From Ruminococcus sp. AM36-2AA (lineage in GTDB: Bacteria > Bacillota > Clostridia > Lachnospirales > Lachnospiraceae), in the NCBI RefSeq assembly GCF_003461955.1, contig NZ_QTYB01000020.1, positions 1 through 46,121 on the forward strand: a stretch of 46,121 bases of DNA. Reading direction: 5' to 3'. Under the pieces are notes generated by a model that made no database searches, was not told the origin of the DNA, and was given only the letters and a program-made list of their open reading frames with translations. The stretch's first letter is position 1, and every line of letters starts with the position of its first letter. Position numbers and translations under genes: made by a program. This document shows positions 17,517 to 26,119 of this stretch, piece after piece.

Positions 17517-17586
17517 TGAAACGATGTTCTGAATGATAAGTTATTTCATAACAATTATTAAAATAGATAAAGGAGGTGCTTTACCT

Positions 17587-17721
17587 ATGAAGATGACATT
17601 TCAGCCAAAAAAGAGATCCAGAGCTAAAGTTCACGGCTTCAGAGCTCGCATGAGCACAAAGGGCGGACGTAAAGTATTAGCTGCAAGAAGATTAAAAGGA
17701 AGAAAACAGTTATCAGCATAA
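17587..17721 (+). CDS. rpmH: 50S ribosomal protein L34
   Basis: A 44-residue, very basic protein of the large ribosomal subunit. It matches L34 along its whole length: [20 protein letters not shown], then [22 protein letters not shown]. The start is the ATG at 17587 (MKM...), ten bases after AAAGGAGG. The frame is open further upstream, but that part is not L34-like. It begins the conserved rpmH-rnpA-yidD-yidC-jag series. Confidence 0.97.
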   Translation: MKMTFQPKKRSRAKVHGFRARMSTKGGRKVLAARRLKGRKQLSA

Positions 17722-17801
17722 GCTGTAAGACCGCATTTATGTGGTCTTTTCTTCTATCCGGAGAAATATCCGCGCAGGCGGTATGATTAAGGAGGATCCG
17801 T

Positions 17802-18164
17802 TTGATCAGATCAGAGTCCTTAAAAAAGAATCAAGATTTTAAAGTTGTATATCAGAACGGAACATCATACGCGAATCGGCTTCTGGTGATGTACGTGCTG
17901 AAGAATCAGCACATGAAGAATCGTCTGGGAATATCAGTAAGCAAAAAAGTAGGGAATAGTGTGGTTCGCCACAGACTCACCAGACTGATCAGAGAAAGTT
18001 ATCGTCTCAACGAAACAGATTTTGACAGTAACCTTGATATTGTAGTAGTAGCGAGAGCTTCAGCCAAGGGCAAAGGCTTTCACGAGATCGAGAGTGCTTT
18101 TATGCATCTTGCAAAAAAGCATCATATAACAGGGAATGAACATGATAAAGAAATTTCTGATTAA
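17802..18164 (+). CDS. rnpA: ribonuclease P protein component
   Basis: Basic protein cofactor of RNase P, which with the RNA subunit removes 5' leaders from pre-tRNAs. It is 120 residues long. The N-terminal [15 protein letters not shown] and the signature block [26 protein letters not shown] are both canonical. The start is a TTG at 17802 with GGAGGATCCG directly upstream. Its last 29 bases overlap yidD in another frame, a common arrangement. Confidence 0.96.
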   Translation: MIRSESLKKNQDFKVVYQNGTSYANRLLVMYVLKNQHMKNRLGISVSKKVGNSVVRHRLTRLIRESYRLNETDFDSNLDIVVVARASAKGKGFHEIESAFMHLAKKHHITGNEHDKEISD

Positions 18165-18354
18165 GATGATAAGACTCTATCAAAAATATATATCGCCGAT
18201 GAAGAGAACGAAATGTCCTTATATTCCCACATGTTCTCAATATGGTTTGGAAGCAATCGAAAAATATGGCGCATTCAAGGGCAGTCTTCTTGCGGCATGG
18301 AGGATCCTGCGATGCAATCCTTTTTCCCATGGAGGCTATGACCCTGTGCCATGA
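18136..18354 (+). CDS. yidD: membrane protein insertion efficiency factor YidD
   Basis: A small 72-residue membrane-associated protein thought to aid YidC/Sec insertion. The family hallmarks are present: [10 protein letters not shown] near the start, [19 protein letters not shown] with its conserved cysteines, and [17 protein letters not shown] at the end. It starts within rnpA (29-base overlap). A second in-frame ATG two codons later is an alternative start. Confidence 0.95.
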   Translation: MNMIKKFLIKMIRLYQKYISPMKRTKCPYIPTCSQYGLEAIEKYGAFKGSLLAAWRILRCNPFSHGGYDPVP

Positions 18355-18438
18355 ATTATTTTGTGACTGTTTGGCCTCTTTTTCCCGGGGCGAAATAGTT
18401 ACCGGACTTTTACAATTGAATAAGAAGTCTAGGAGGAA

Positions 18439-19761
18439 ATGAATTTGGAACTGTTTTTAGCAACAAAAACCGGAACTCCTATTATCGGACAGATCGCGTC
18501 TGTGATGGGATGGATCATGGATGGCATATATAAGATGCTTGACGGCCTGTTCGGAATCCAGAACATTGGTCTTTGTATCATTATCTTCAGTATTCTTATC
18601 TTTGCCTTTATGACACCGCTGCAGATCAAGCAGCAGAAATTCTCCAAGTTAAGTGCGATCATGCAGCCCGAGATCCAGAAGATCCAGAAGAAATATCAGG
18701 GTAAAAAGGATCAGGACTCCATGATGAAAATGAACGAAGAAACCCAGGCTGTTTATCAGAAATATGGTGTTTCTCCAACCGGTAGCTGTGTACAGTTAGC
18801 CATTCAGATGCCTATTCTGTTTGCTCTGTATCAGGTTATCTACCGGATTCCTGCTTACGTTGGAAGTGTAAAGAACATTTTTACTGGTGTAGTTGACAAC
18901 CTGTTAGCTGTAAACGGATACACAGATATCCTGCAGCAGTTTATCACAGACCATTCCATGACACGAGTACGTCTCGTTATGGACAGTGCCGGAAATGCTA
19001 CAAGTAACTCTATTGTTGATTTTCTGTATGCACTTTCTCCTTCCCAGTGGAAAGAGTTGGCACAGATGGATCAGTTTTCAGGATTTTCTGATGCGATCAC
19101 AAAAGCATCCGGAAATATTTCCAAGATGCAGGGCTTCTGTGGCCTGAATATCGCAGATCAGCCGCTGTACTATATCATGGAGTTCTTCAAAAATCATGGT
19201 TCTCTGTTACTTGCGATCGTAGCACTTCTGATCCCGGTTCTTGCATGGGCAACTCAGATGCTGAACCTGAAGCTTATGCCACAGGCTGCAACACAGCCGG
19301 CAGACGGAAATGATCAGGCCAGCGCAATGGCAAACTCCATGAAAACCATGAACATGGTCATGCCTCTGATGTCTGCATTCTTCTGTTTCACATTCCCGGT
19401 TGGTCTTGGTATCTACTGGATCGCCAGTGCTGTCGTGCGAAGTGCCCAGCAGTTTGCCATCAACCGTCATCTTGATAAGATGAACATTGATGATCTGGTT
19501 AATGAGAATATGAAGAAGATCGAAGCAAAGCGTGCGAAGGAAGGACTTCCGCCGCAGAAGATCACCAACCAGGCTCATCAGTCCGCCAAGAATATCAATA
19601 AACCTGTGATCAATAAGGGTAACAGCGGAAACAACGGTGCTTCAGACAGAGCACAGAAGGTTGATACTGCTTATGAGAAGGCAAGAAATGCAAAACCAGG
19701 CAGCATCACAGCCAAAGCAAATCTCGTAAGAGACTTTGATGAGAGAAATAAGAAGAAATAA
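18439..19761 (+). CDS. yidC: membrane protein insertase YidC/Oxa1
   Basis: Inserts and folds membrane proteins, alone or with Sec. At 440 residues it lacks the lipoprotein signal of the Bacillus SpoIIIJ form and begins directly with a first membrane region (residues ~10-55). The core block after it (MTPLQIKQQKFSKLSAIMQPEIQKIQKKYQGK) and SPTGSCVQLAIQMPILFALYQVI are family-typical. An unusually long external loop lies at about 135-230. Two further membrane segments and a Lys-rich tail follow. AGGAGG sits only two bases before the ATG, so the TTG two codons later (18445) may be the true start. Confidence 0.95.
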   Translation: MNLELFLATKTGTPIIGQIASVMGWIMDGIYKMLDGLFGIQNIGLCIIIFSILIFAFMTPLQIKQQKFSKLSAIMQPEIQKIQKKYQGKKDQDSMMKMNEETQAVYQKYGVSPTGSCVQLAIQMPILFALYQVIYRIPAYVGSVKNIFTGVVDNLLAVNGYTDILQQFITDHSMTRVRLVMDSAGNATSNSIVDFLYALSPSQWKELAQMDQFSGFSDAITKASGNISKMQGFCGLNIADQPLYYIMEFFKNHGSLLLAIVALLIPVLAWATQMLNLKLMPQAATQPADGNDQASAMANSMKTMNMVMPLMSAFFCFTFPVGLGIYWIASAVVRSAQQFAINRHLDKMNIDDLVNENMKKIEAKRAKEGLPPQKITNQAHQSAKNINKPVINKGNSGNNGASDRAQKVDTAYEKARNAKPGSITAKANLVRDFDERNKKK

Positions 19762-19782
19762 TCAGGAACGGAGGGGTTCGTA

Positions 19783-20793
19783 ATGGAGGATTACATTCAG
19801 TTTTCAGCAAAAACAAAGAATGAAGCTATCACAAAAGCGTGTCTTGAGCTTGGAACTTCCAGTGACCAGCTTGATATTCAGGTTATCAGTGAAGGCAGCT
19901 CCGGATTCTTCGGAATCGGCAGCAAACCTGCCGTGATCAAAGTTCGCAGAATCGAGCCAGTTTCTGATATGCAGGAGATCGATGAACTGGTAGAGTCCGT
20001 GAAACTGGACGCTATTAAAGAAGAGAAGAAATTAGACAAGCCTTTTACTCCAAATGTAAAGAAAGAATCTGCACCGAAGGCAGCTCCTGTAAAGGAGAAG
20101 AAACCGGTAAAAACAGAGTCTGTACAGGCGGAGAAAACATCTGAAGAGGCACCTTTGAAGGCTGCAGCACCGAAGGAAAGACCTGCAAGAGATTCCCAGG
20201 GTAAAGCAAAACCTGCAAGTGAGAAACAGCCGAGAGCTCCGAAGGAGCGCCAGCCAAAGGAAACACGTGAAAAAGCACCGAAGCAGGGCAGACCGGTAGA
20301 GATCCTGACTGATCCGGAGAAGATCAAAGAGGTTGAGGAGAGAGCAGTAGTATTTCTTCGTGATGTATTCGGATCCATGGATCTTGGAGAAGTGGAGATC
20401 ACATCGAAATACAACACAGCTGACGGTTCTCTGGATGTAGATTTTGAAGGTGAGGATATGGGTATCCTGATCGGAAAAAGAGGTCAGACACTGGATTCTC
20501 TTCAGTATCTGACAAGCCTTGTAGTAAACAAAGGCGAGTCTACTTACATTCGTGTAAAGCTTGATACAGAGGACTACAGACGCCGCCGTAAAGAAACTCT
20601 GGAAAACCTTGCAAGAGGAATCGCCTTCAAGGTAAAGAAAACCAGAAAACCGGTAGTTCTGGAGCCGATGAATCCATACGAGAGAAGAATCATCCATGCA
20701 TCTCTGCAGGGCAACCGCTATGTAGAGACAGTCAGTGAGGGAGAAGAACCTTACAGACATGTAGTGGTAAAACTGAAACGTAATAATTACTGA
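19783..20793 (+). CDS. jag: Jag/KhpB RNA-binding protein (Jag-N, KH, R3H)
   Basis: A cytoplasmic RNA-binding protein linked to cell division and elongation in Gram-positives; its Streptococcus homologue partners with KhpA. It has 336 residues. The Jag-N domain is at ~1-55, ending in SSGFFGIGSKPAVIKVRR. A highly charged Lys/Pro/Glu/Ala linker spans ~65-170. The KH domain is centred on GILIGKRGQTLDSLQYLTSL, and R3H follows (RKETLENLARGIAFKV ... NPYERRIIH). The linker is long and repetitive for the family. It lies 21 bases after yidC and is followed by a strong terminator. Confidence 0.95.
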   Translation: MEDYIQFSAKTKNEAITKACLELGTSSDQLDIQVISEGSSGFFGIGSKPAVIKVRRIEPVSDMQEIDELVESVKLDAIKEEKKLDKPFTPNVKKESAPKAAPVKEKKPVKTESVQAEKTSEEAPLKAAAPKERPARDSQGKAKPASEKQPRAPKERQPKETREKAPKQGRPVEILTDPEKIKEVEERAVVFLRDVFGSMDLGEVEITSKYNTADGSLDVDFEGEDMGILIGKRGQTLDSLQYLTSLVVNKGESTYIRVKLDTEDYRRRRKETLENLARGIAFKVKKTRKPVVLEPMNPYERRIIHASLQGNRYVETVSEGEEPYRHVVVKLKRNNY

Positions 20794-20810
20794 TTCAGTG
20801 GTAAGAATAT

Positions 20811-20855
20811 AAGCCGTATCCCGGAGCGTTAAGCTTCGTGGATGCGGCTTTTTTT
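20811..20855 (+). terminator. rho-independent terminator after jag
   Basis: AAGCCGTATCC pairs with GGATGCGGCTT (one wobble) and is followed by seven T residues. It closes the rpmH-jag operon. Confidence 0.9.
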
Positions 20856-20871
20856 CATAAAACCGGAAAGT

Positions 20872-20921
20872 CAAGCGGATATTCGCAATGGAAGCAGGGG
20901 ACTTACTTGATTTGGTTAAAA
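20872..20921. repeat. internally deleted copy of the dispersed multi-hairpin repeat
   Basis: It keeps both ends of the repeat family found at 35-40 kb: TCAAGCGGATATTCGCAAT on the left and GAAGCAGGGGACTTACTTG plus ATTTGGTTA on the right. The ~115 bp between two TCGCAAT copies are missing. It lies just before the mnmE promoter. Confidence 0.85.
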
Positions 20922-20928
20922 ATTATCA

Positions 20929-20957
20929 TTGCAATCTCCACAACAATTCTTTATAAT
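20929..20957 (+). promoter_or_regulatory. probable promoter of mnmE
   Basis: TTGCAA (20929-20934) and a perfect TATAAT (20952-20957) have 17 bp between them. It begins eight bases after the end of the dispersed repeat copy and leaves a leader of about 250 bases. Confidence 0.7.
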
Positions 20958-21211
20958 CATTGAAGAGCAAATAATAAAAGATATTTCTGCAGCGGACATC
21001 CGGAATGCAGAGATCAGCTTTATAAATATGGAAACTGACAGAAGATGTTATTCTAGGTGAAAGCGTGAATAACACGTGTTTTTTGCGTGTAAAAAGCTTT
21101 TCCGGAGTAACATTTTTGCGTTTAACCGGATAAACTGTGCAGCAGTTATCTGATGCAGAATTACATAGCAGATGCGGATGCTTTTATCCGCCTGATAAAG
21201 GAGAGTGAAAA

Positions 21212-22588
21212 ATGGAAGAGACAACGATTGCGGCGATTTCCACGGCCATGAGTGCATCGGGAATCGGAATCGTCAGGATCAGTGGCCCGGAGGCCTTCGA
21301 GATCGCATCCAGAGTATACCGTTCTAAAGGAGGAAAAAAATCTCTGAAAGACGTTCCAAGCCACACGATCCATTATGGATATATCTATGATAGTGAAGAA
21401 ATGGTAGACGAAGTTCTGGTCATGGCCATGCGCGCACCAAGAACCTATACAGGGGAAGATACCATAGAAATCGACTGCCACGGCGGTGTTTTGGCTATGA
21501 AAAAAGTACTGGAAACTGTGCTGAAAAACGGAGCCATTATTGCCGAACCGGGAGAATTTACCAAGCGTGCATTCCTCAATGGAAGGATCGATCTTTCCCA
21601 GGCAGAAGCCGTTATGGACGTGATACAGTCCAAAAATGAGTACTCATTAAAGAATTCTGTAGGCCAATTAAAGGGTTCAGTCCGAAAAACCGTACAGCAG
21701 ATCAGAGAAAAATTACTGTACCATATAGCGTACATTGAATCGGCATTAGACGACCCGGAGCACTATGATCTGACAGGATACTCAGAAGAATTAGAGCAGA
21801 TCGTAGCAGAAGAAAAAGAAAAAATACAGAACCTGTTAAAAACATCCGGAGACGGAAAGATTATTCAGGAAGGCATCCGGACAGTAATCCTGGGCAAGCC
21901 AAACGCAGGAAAATCATCTCTGCTGAATCTGCTTCTGGGAGAAGACAGAGCCATCGTAACCGACATCGCAGGAACCACCAGAGATGTACTGGAAGAGTAC
22001 ATCAACCTGCACGGGATCACATTAAAGATCGCCGACACAGCCGGAATCCGCCAGACGGAAGATATCGTTGAGAAGATCGGCGTATCCAAAGCCAAAGAAA
22101 TGGCAGCAGATGCGGATCTGATTCTCTATGTCGTAGATTCCTCCGTACCGCTGGATGAAAACGACGAAGAAATCATAAAAATTTTGCAAGAGAAAAAGAC
22201 AATTGTCCTCTACAGCAAGACAGATCTTAAATCTGCTATAGATATAGAAGATTTGAAGTCCAGAATAAACCAGCCGGTAATTCCAATCTCTGCAAAAGAA
22301 GAAACAGGAATTACGGATCTGGAAGAAAAAATCCGGGAAATGTTCTTCAGTGGGGAGATAAACTTCAATGATGAAGTATATATCACGAATGAGCGCCACA
22401 GGCAGGAACTTCTGAAAGCGAAGGAGAGTCTTTCTCTGGTAGAGAACAGTATAGAGAGCGGAATGCCGGAGGATTTTTATTCTATAGATCTGACGGATGC
22501 GTATGAGAGTTTGGGAAGGATTCTGGGAGAATCACTTGGGGAAGACCTTGTTAATGAGATATTCTCTAAATTTTGTATGGGCAAGTAG
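21212..22588 (+). CDS. mnmE: tRNA uridine-5-carboxymethylaminomethyl modification GTPase MnmE
   Basis: With MnmG it installs the (carboxymethyl)aminomethyl group on U34 of tRNAs reading split codon boxes. It has 458 residues. The folate-binding N-terminal domain starts TTIAAISTAMSASGIGIVRISG. The helical domain contains the inserted G domain with Walker A GKPNAGKS at residues 228-235, the DIAGTTRD switch and the DTAG motif. The C-terminus FCMGK carries the conserved cysteine at 455. The start at 21212 follows GGAGAG. It is paired functionally with mnmG 553 bp downstream, the gap being filled by a palindromic element. Confidence 0.97.
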   Translation: MEETTIAAISTAMSASGIGIVRISGPEAFEIASRVYRSKGGKKSLKDVPSHTIHYGYIYDSEEMVDEVLVMAMRAPRTYTGEDTIEIDCHGGVLAMKKVLETVLKNGAIIAEPGEFTKRAFLNGRIDLSQAEAVMDVIQSKNEYSLKNSVGQLKGSVRKTVQQIREKLLYHIAYIESALDDPEHYDLTGYSEELEQIVAEEKEKIQNLLKTSGDGKIIQEGIRTVILGKPNAGKSSLLNLLLGEDRAIVTDIAGTTRDVLEEYINLHGITLKIADTAGIRQTEDIVEKIGVSKAKEMAADADLILYVVDSSVPLDENDEEIIKILQEKKTIVLYSKTDLKSAIDIEDLKSRINQPVIPISAKEETGITDLEEKIREMFFSGEINFNDEVYITNERHRQELLKAKESLSLVENSIESGMPEDFYSIDLTDAYESLGRILGESLGEDLVNEIFSKFCMGK

Positions 22589-23141
22589 TTCCCACGAGGG
22601 TTGCGTGAGTACGCAGGGACTTATGCATAGGTATAGGTTGCGGAAGCCCGCAGAGGTACTTCACATTGGAATGTGAGAAAACCGCAAAGGGGCACAAGGC
22701 CGCGCCCCTCTGCACACCCCTGGGCCTTTTTTACAAAGTGCGGCGATTGAGAAAGGCAGAAAGTTACTAACCTGTGCCTGTATGCTTCTGTACTGGCAAT
22801 TCAACACTGAGCCGAAACGTGGCAAACAGAACTTTGTATACCCCCGCAGACGTGCACCGCACGTCGAGAGCCTCGTTGCAGCTACACTGCAACAATCGGC
22901 ACAGCGTCCCATATTCAACACCGAAGAATACAGACAAAAGTCGATAAAGTCACACATCCCCACAACCAAGCGCTTCTAAAAAAAAGCCCGAGGGGTGTGC
23001 AGAGGGGCCGTGGCTTTACGGCCCCTTTGCGGTTTTCCTTATCTTCCCAAAGCAAGAACCCCATGCCTCCTGCCAAGGAAAGCAAAACATACATCACACA
23101 ATAAAAACAAAGATAAAAAATAGAAATAAAGGAGAAAAAGC
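22589..23141. other. mnmE-mnmG intergenic region (553 bp) dominated by inverted repeats
   Basis: No convincing gene. The first ~90 bases hold two short hairpins, TGCGG/CCGCA near 22640 and TTCACATT/AATGTGA near 22660. They are followed by a 360-bp inverted-repeat element (22678-23037) and then about 100 bp up to mnmG. Confidence 0.65.
22678..23037. repeat. 360-bp element with ~55-60-bp terminal inverted repeats
   Basis: The left arm, ~22678-22732, reads AAAACCGCAAAGGGGC ... CCCCTCTGCACACCCC ... GGGCC then a T-run. The right arm, ~22978-23037, reads an A-run then GCCCGAGGGGTGTGCAGAGG ... GGCCCCTTTGCGGTTTT. Each arm folds into its own GGGGC/GCCCC hairpin. The left arm also ends like a rho-independent terminator (AGGCC...GGCCTTTTTT) and probably ends the mnmE transcript. 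The 245-bp middle has no open gene. It may be a MITE-like insertion or a paired-terminator RNA element. Confidence 0.75.
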
Positions 23142-25028
23142 ATGAAAAATCTGGAACAGTCTTTCGACATCATAGTAGTAGGCGCCGGCCACGCAGGCTG
23201 CGAAGCCGCATTAGCAAGTGCCCGTCTGGGCCTGCAAACAGTCATGTTCACAGTCAGCGTAGACAGCATCGCCCTGATGCCCTGCAACCCCAACGTAGGC
23301 GGCAGTTCCAAAGGCCATCTCGTCCGCGAACTGGACGCCCTCGGTGGAGAAATGGGCAAAAATATAGACAAAACATTCATCCAGTCCAAAATGCTCAACC
23401 AGTCCAAAGGCCCTGCAGTCCATTCTCTCCGTGCCCAGGCCGACAAACAGGCTTACAGCACCGAGATGCGAAAAACTCTGGAAAACACAGAAAACTTAAC
23501 TATCCGCCAGGGCGAAGTAACAGAACTTCTGGTAGAAGATAACCACATCACCGGTGTAAAAACCTTTTCAGGAGCCACCTACCACGCAAAAGCCGTAGTT
23601 CTCTGTACAGGAACCTACCTCAAGGCCCGCTGCATCTACGGCGATGTCAGCAACTACACAGGACCAAACGGCCTTCAGGCAGCCAACTATCTCACGGATT
23701 CTCTGAAAAAACTGGGAATCGAAATGTTCCGCTTCAAAACAGGAACCCCTGCCAGGATCGCCGGAAACACCATCGATTATTCCAAAATGGAAGAGCAGTT
23801 CGGAGACAAAAGAGTCGTACCGTTCTCCTTCTCCACAGACCCGGAATCCGTACAGATCGAGCAGAAATCCTGCTGGCTGACCTACACAAACGAAAAAACA
23901 CACGAGATCATCCGCGCAAACCTGGACAGATCCCCTCTTTATTCCGGAATGATCGAAGGAACCGGTCCGCGTTATTGCCCGTCCATCGAAGATAAAGTCG
24001 TCCGTTTTGCAGACAAAAAACGCCATCAGGTATTCATTGAGCCAGAAGGCCTTTACACAAATGAAATGTACATCGGAGGAATGTCCAGCTCCCTTCCGGA
24101 AGATGTCCAGTACGAAATGTACCATTCCGTACCAGGCCTGGAGCATGCCAAGATCGTGAAAAATGCCTACGCCATTGAGTATGACTGCATCAATCCACGC
24201 CAGCTCTACCCGACACTGGAATTCAAAAAGATCAAGGGCCTTTTCAGCGGCGGACAGTTTAACGGAAGCTCAGGATACGAGGAAGCAGCCGCTCAGGGTC
24301 TGATCGCAGGAATCAACGCAGCCATGGAAGTAAAAGGAAAAGAACAGCTGATCCTGGATCGCTCCGAGGCATATATCGGCGTTCTCATCGATGATCTGGT
24401 AACAAAAGAAAACCATGAGCCGTACCGAATGATGACAAGCCGCGCCGAATACCGCCTGCTGCTCCGTCAGGACAATGCAGACCTCCGTCTCCGCAAAAAA
24501 GGCTGGGAGGTTGGCCTGATCGATGATGAGACATACCATAAACTGCAGGAAAAAGAACGAATGATCCATGAAGAGATCGAGAGAGTAGAACATACGACTG
24601 TAGGCGGTTCTGCAGAAGTACAGAGCCTTCTGGAATCTCAGGGAAGTACATTGCTGAAATCAGGAACCACCATTGCAGAGCTGATCCGCAGACCGGAACT
24701 TAACTATAAAGTGCTTGCACCGATTGATAAAGAAAGACCGGAACTTCCAGAAGATGTATGTGAGCAGGTAGAGATCAACATCAAATATGATGGCTATATC
24801 CGCCGCCAGATGAAACAGGTGGAGCAGTTCAAAAAACTGGAGCAGAAAAAAATTCCGGAAGACATTGATTATGAAGATGTAGGAAGCCTCCGCATTGAAG
24901 CACGTCAGAAACTGGAGGCTTACAGACCGGTATCCATCGGCCAGGCATCCCGAATCTCCGGCGTATCCCCGGCAGATATCTCTGTACTTCTTGTATACCT
25001 GGAAAGCAAAGCCGGACATAAACATTGA
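23142..25028 (+). CDS. mnmG: tRNA uridine-5-carboxymethylaminomethyl modification enzyme MnmG (GidA)
   Basis: FAD- and NADH-dependent partner of MnmE in wobble U34 modification. At 628 residues it is of normal length. The dinucleotide-binding motif [14 protein letters not shown] is at residues ~12-25. [35 protein letters not shown] and [21 protein letters not shown] are all family signatures. The C-terminal helical part ends in [23 protein letters not shown] sequence. AAAGGAGA precedes the ATG. rsmG follows 53 bases on, as in most bacteria. Confidence 0.97.
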   Translation: MKNLEQSFDIIVVGAGHAGCEAALASARLGLQTVMFTVSVDSIALMPCNPNVGGSSKGHLVRELDALGGEMGKNIDKTFIQSKMLNQSKGPAVHSLRAQADKQAYSTEMRKTLENTENLTIRQGEVTELLVEDNHITGVKTFSGATYHAKAVVLCTGTYLKARCIYGDVSNYTGPNGLQAANYLTDSLKKLGIEMFRFKTGTPARIAGNTIDYSKMEEQFGDKRVVPFSFSTDPESVQIEQKSCWLTYTNEKTHEIIRANLDRSPLYSGMIEGTGPRYCPSIEDKVVRFADKKRHQVFIEPEGLYTNEMYIGGMSSSLPEDVQYEMYHSVPGLEHAKIVKNAYAIEYDCINPRQLYPTLEFKKIKGLFSGGQFNGSSGYEEAAAQGLIAGINAAMEVKGKEQLILDRSEAYIGVLIDDLVTKENHEPYRMMTSRAEYRLLLRQDNADLRLRKKGWEVGLIDDETYHKLQEKERMIHEEIERVEHTTVGGSAEVQSLLESQGSTLLKSGTTIAELIRRPELNYKVLAPIDKERPELPEDVCEQVEINIKYDGYIRRQMKQVEQFKKLEQKKIPEDIDYEDVGSLRIEARQKLEAYRPVSIGQASRISGVSPADISVLLVYLESKAGHKH

Positions 25029-25081
25029 TAACATTCTGAATAATGAAAACATAAAAAACAAAGAATAAGAGAGGAAACTGC

Positions 25082-25801
25082 ATGTACAATTTAGAAATCC
25101 TGGAAAAAGGCTGCGAAGAACTTGGAATTACTCTTAATGACACGCAGAAAAATCAGTTTATCCAGTTCTACGAATTCCTTGTAGAAAAAAATAAAGTTAT
25201 GAACCTTACCGGAATTACAGAATTCGATGAGGTTCTCGTGAAACATTTCCTGGACAGCCTTTGCTGTGTCAAAGCCGTAGATATGAGCAAGGTAAAAACG
25301 GTCATGGACATCGGAACCGGTGCCGGATTTCCGGGGGTTCCCCTGAAGATCGCTTTCCCGGAATTGGAAGCCTGCCTTCTGGATTCCCTGAACAAAAGAG
25401 TGAAATTCCTGGAAGAAACCTTTGCACTCCTTGGACTTGAGAACATCTCAGCCATCCACGGAAGAGCCGAAGAATATGCAAAAAACAAAGCCTACAGAGA
25501 AAAATATGACCTCTGTGTATCCAGAGCAGTATCCGGTCTTGCAACCCTGTCCGAATACTGTCTCCCATACGTAAAAGTCGGAGGACTTTTTGTCTCCTAT
25601 AAATCCGGCTCAGTAAAGGAAGAAGCCGAAGCGGCGGAAAAAGCAGTAAAAATCCTCGGTGGAAAGATCCGAGACATTCAGTACTTCGATCTTCCGGGAT
25701 CCGAGATCAGCCGTTCCCTGGTCATCATCGAAAAAGTAAAAAACACACCTGGAAAATACCCGAGAAAAGCAGGAACGCCGCTCAGAGAACCACTGGCATA
25801 A
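25082..25801 (+). CDS. rsmG: 16S rRNA (guanine-N7) methyltransferase
   Basis: Methylates a conserved guanine in the 530 loop of 16S rRNA (G527 in E. coli) using SAM. Loss of the enzyme gives low-level streptomycin resistance in several bacteria. It has 239 residues, with the SAM-binding motif MDIGTGAGFPGVPLKI near residue 75 and the LLDSLNKRVKFL helix after it. GAGGAAA lies before the ATG. It closes the mnmE-mnmG-rsmG group and is followed by a terminator. Confidence 0.96.
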   Translation: MYNLEILEKGCEELGITLNDTQKNQFIQFYEFLVEKNKVMNLTGITEFDEVLVKHFLDSLCCVKAVDMSKVKTVMDIGTGAGFPGVPLKIAFPELEACLLDSLNKRVKFLEETFALLGLENISAIHGRAEEYAKNKAYREKYDLCVSRAVSGLATLSEYCLPYVKVGGLFVSYKSGSVKEEAEAAEKAVKILGGKIRDIQYFDLPGSEISRSLVIIEKVKNTPGKYPRKAGTPLREPLA

Positions 25802-25826
25802 CAGAATCTTGCTGCTCAGAAAATGT

Positions 25827-25873
25827 AATCTCCTGTCGAACAAAAGAAGAATTTGTGTGACAGGAGATTTTTC
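25827..25873 (+). terminator. rho-independent terminator of rsmG
   Basis: AATCTCCTGTC pairs with GACAGGAGATT across a ~20-base loop and runs into a T-run. Confidence 0.85.
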
Positions 25874-25950
25874 GCTGATTTGTTTCACAAAATTATCACA
25901 AATTTATCCTACTTTTATCACAAATTACTTTTACACTATAAAATGATAGA

Positions 25951-25998
25951 GATGCCCCTGGATTCCCCCATTCTCTGTTTCATCCAGGGGCATTTTCT
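25951..25998 (+). terminator. second terminator-like hairpin upstream of the ABC operon
   Basis: ATGCCCCTGGAT pairs perfectly with ATCCAGGGGCAT and is followed by TTTTCT. Lying 75 bases past the first terminator, it may be a back-up terminator or an attenuator in the leader of the exporter operon. Confidence 0.65.
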
Positions 25999-26006
25999 AT
26001 TGAAAA

Positions 26007-26057
26007 GACGCCAGAGTCAAAGGGCCTCTGTTTTACGACCTTTTGCCTCTGGCATCT
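26007..26057. repeat. third long hairpin upstream of the ABC operon
   Basis: GCCAGAG and CAAAGG pair with CCTTTTG and CTCTGGC, giving an extended stem of about 14 bp. There is no T-run downstream. It ends ~60 bases before the GTG start of the ATPase gene and may be a leader structure. Confidence 0.6.
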
Positions 26058-26119
26058 TATAAGATGGGAAATCAAGAATTGAAAAAGTATTTCCCGGAGA
26101 ATAAAAGGAGGAGAGTAAA

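Larger units (their letters stand above)
17014..17586. other. oriC: oriC: dnaA-rpmH intergenic region with DnaA-box cluster
   Basis: A 573-bp divergent gap with four perfect TTATCCACA boxes: 17348-17356 and 17359-17367 on plus, 17135-17143 and 17371-17379 on minus. It also has a TTATACACA match at 17240-17248 (minus) and near matches at 17159-17167 (TGTGGATTA) and 17179-17187. The trio at 17348-17379 is tightly packed. Gene direction flips here, minus on the left and plus on the right, as expected for the start of bidirectional replication. The rpmH promoter and a terminator-like hairpin lie at the right end. Confidence 0.92.
20856..21211. other. jag-mnmE intergenic region (356 bp)
   Basis: Holds the deleted repeat copy (20872-20921), a good promoter (20929-20957) and about 250 bases of leader before mnmE. 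The leader contains ACACG/CGTGT around 21072-21092, followed by a short A-run, which may be a weak attenuator. No recognisable riboswitch was seen. Confidence 0.6.
25802..26119. other. rsmG-ABC operon intergenic region with three successive hairpins
   Basis: Three strong hairpins follow each other within ~230 bp (25827-25873, 25951-25998, 26007-26057). The first is the rsmG terminator; the others are described separately. No gene is seen. The ABC operon has a good ribosome site, but I cannot pick its promoter with confidence. Confidence 0.6.

Noticed and set aside
22589..22735. 6S, SRP or tmRNA gene
   Set aside because: The hairpins do not show the defining 6S bulge, the SRP GGAAG/AGCA loop or the tmRNA ends. 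The sequence is better explained as one arm of the inverted-repeat element.
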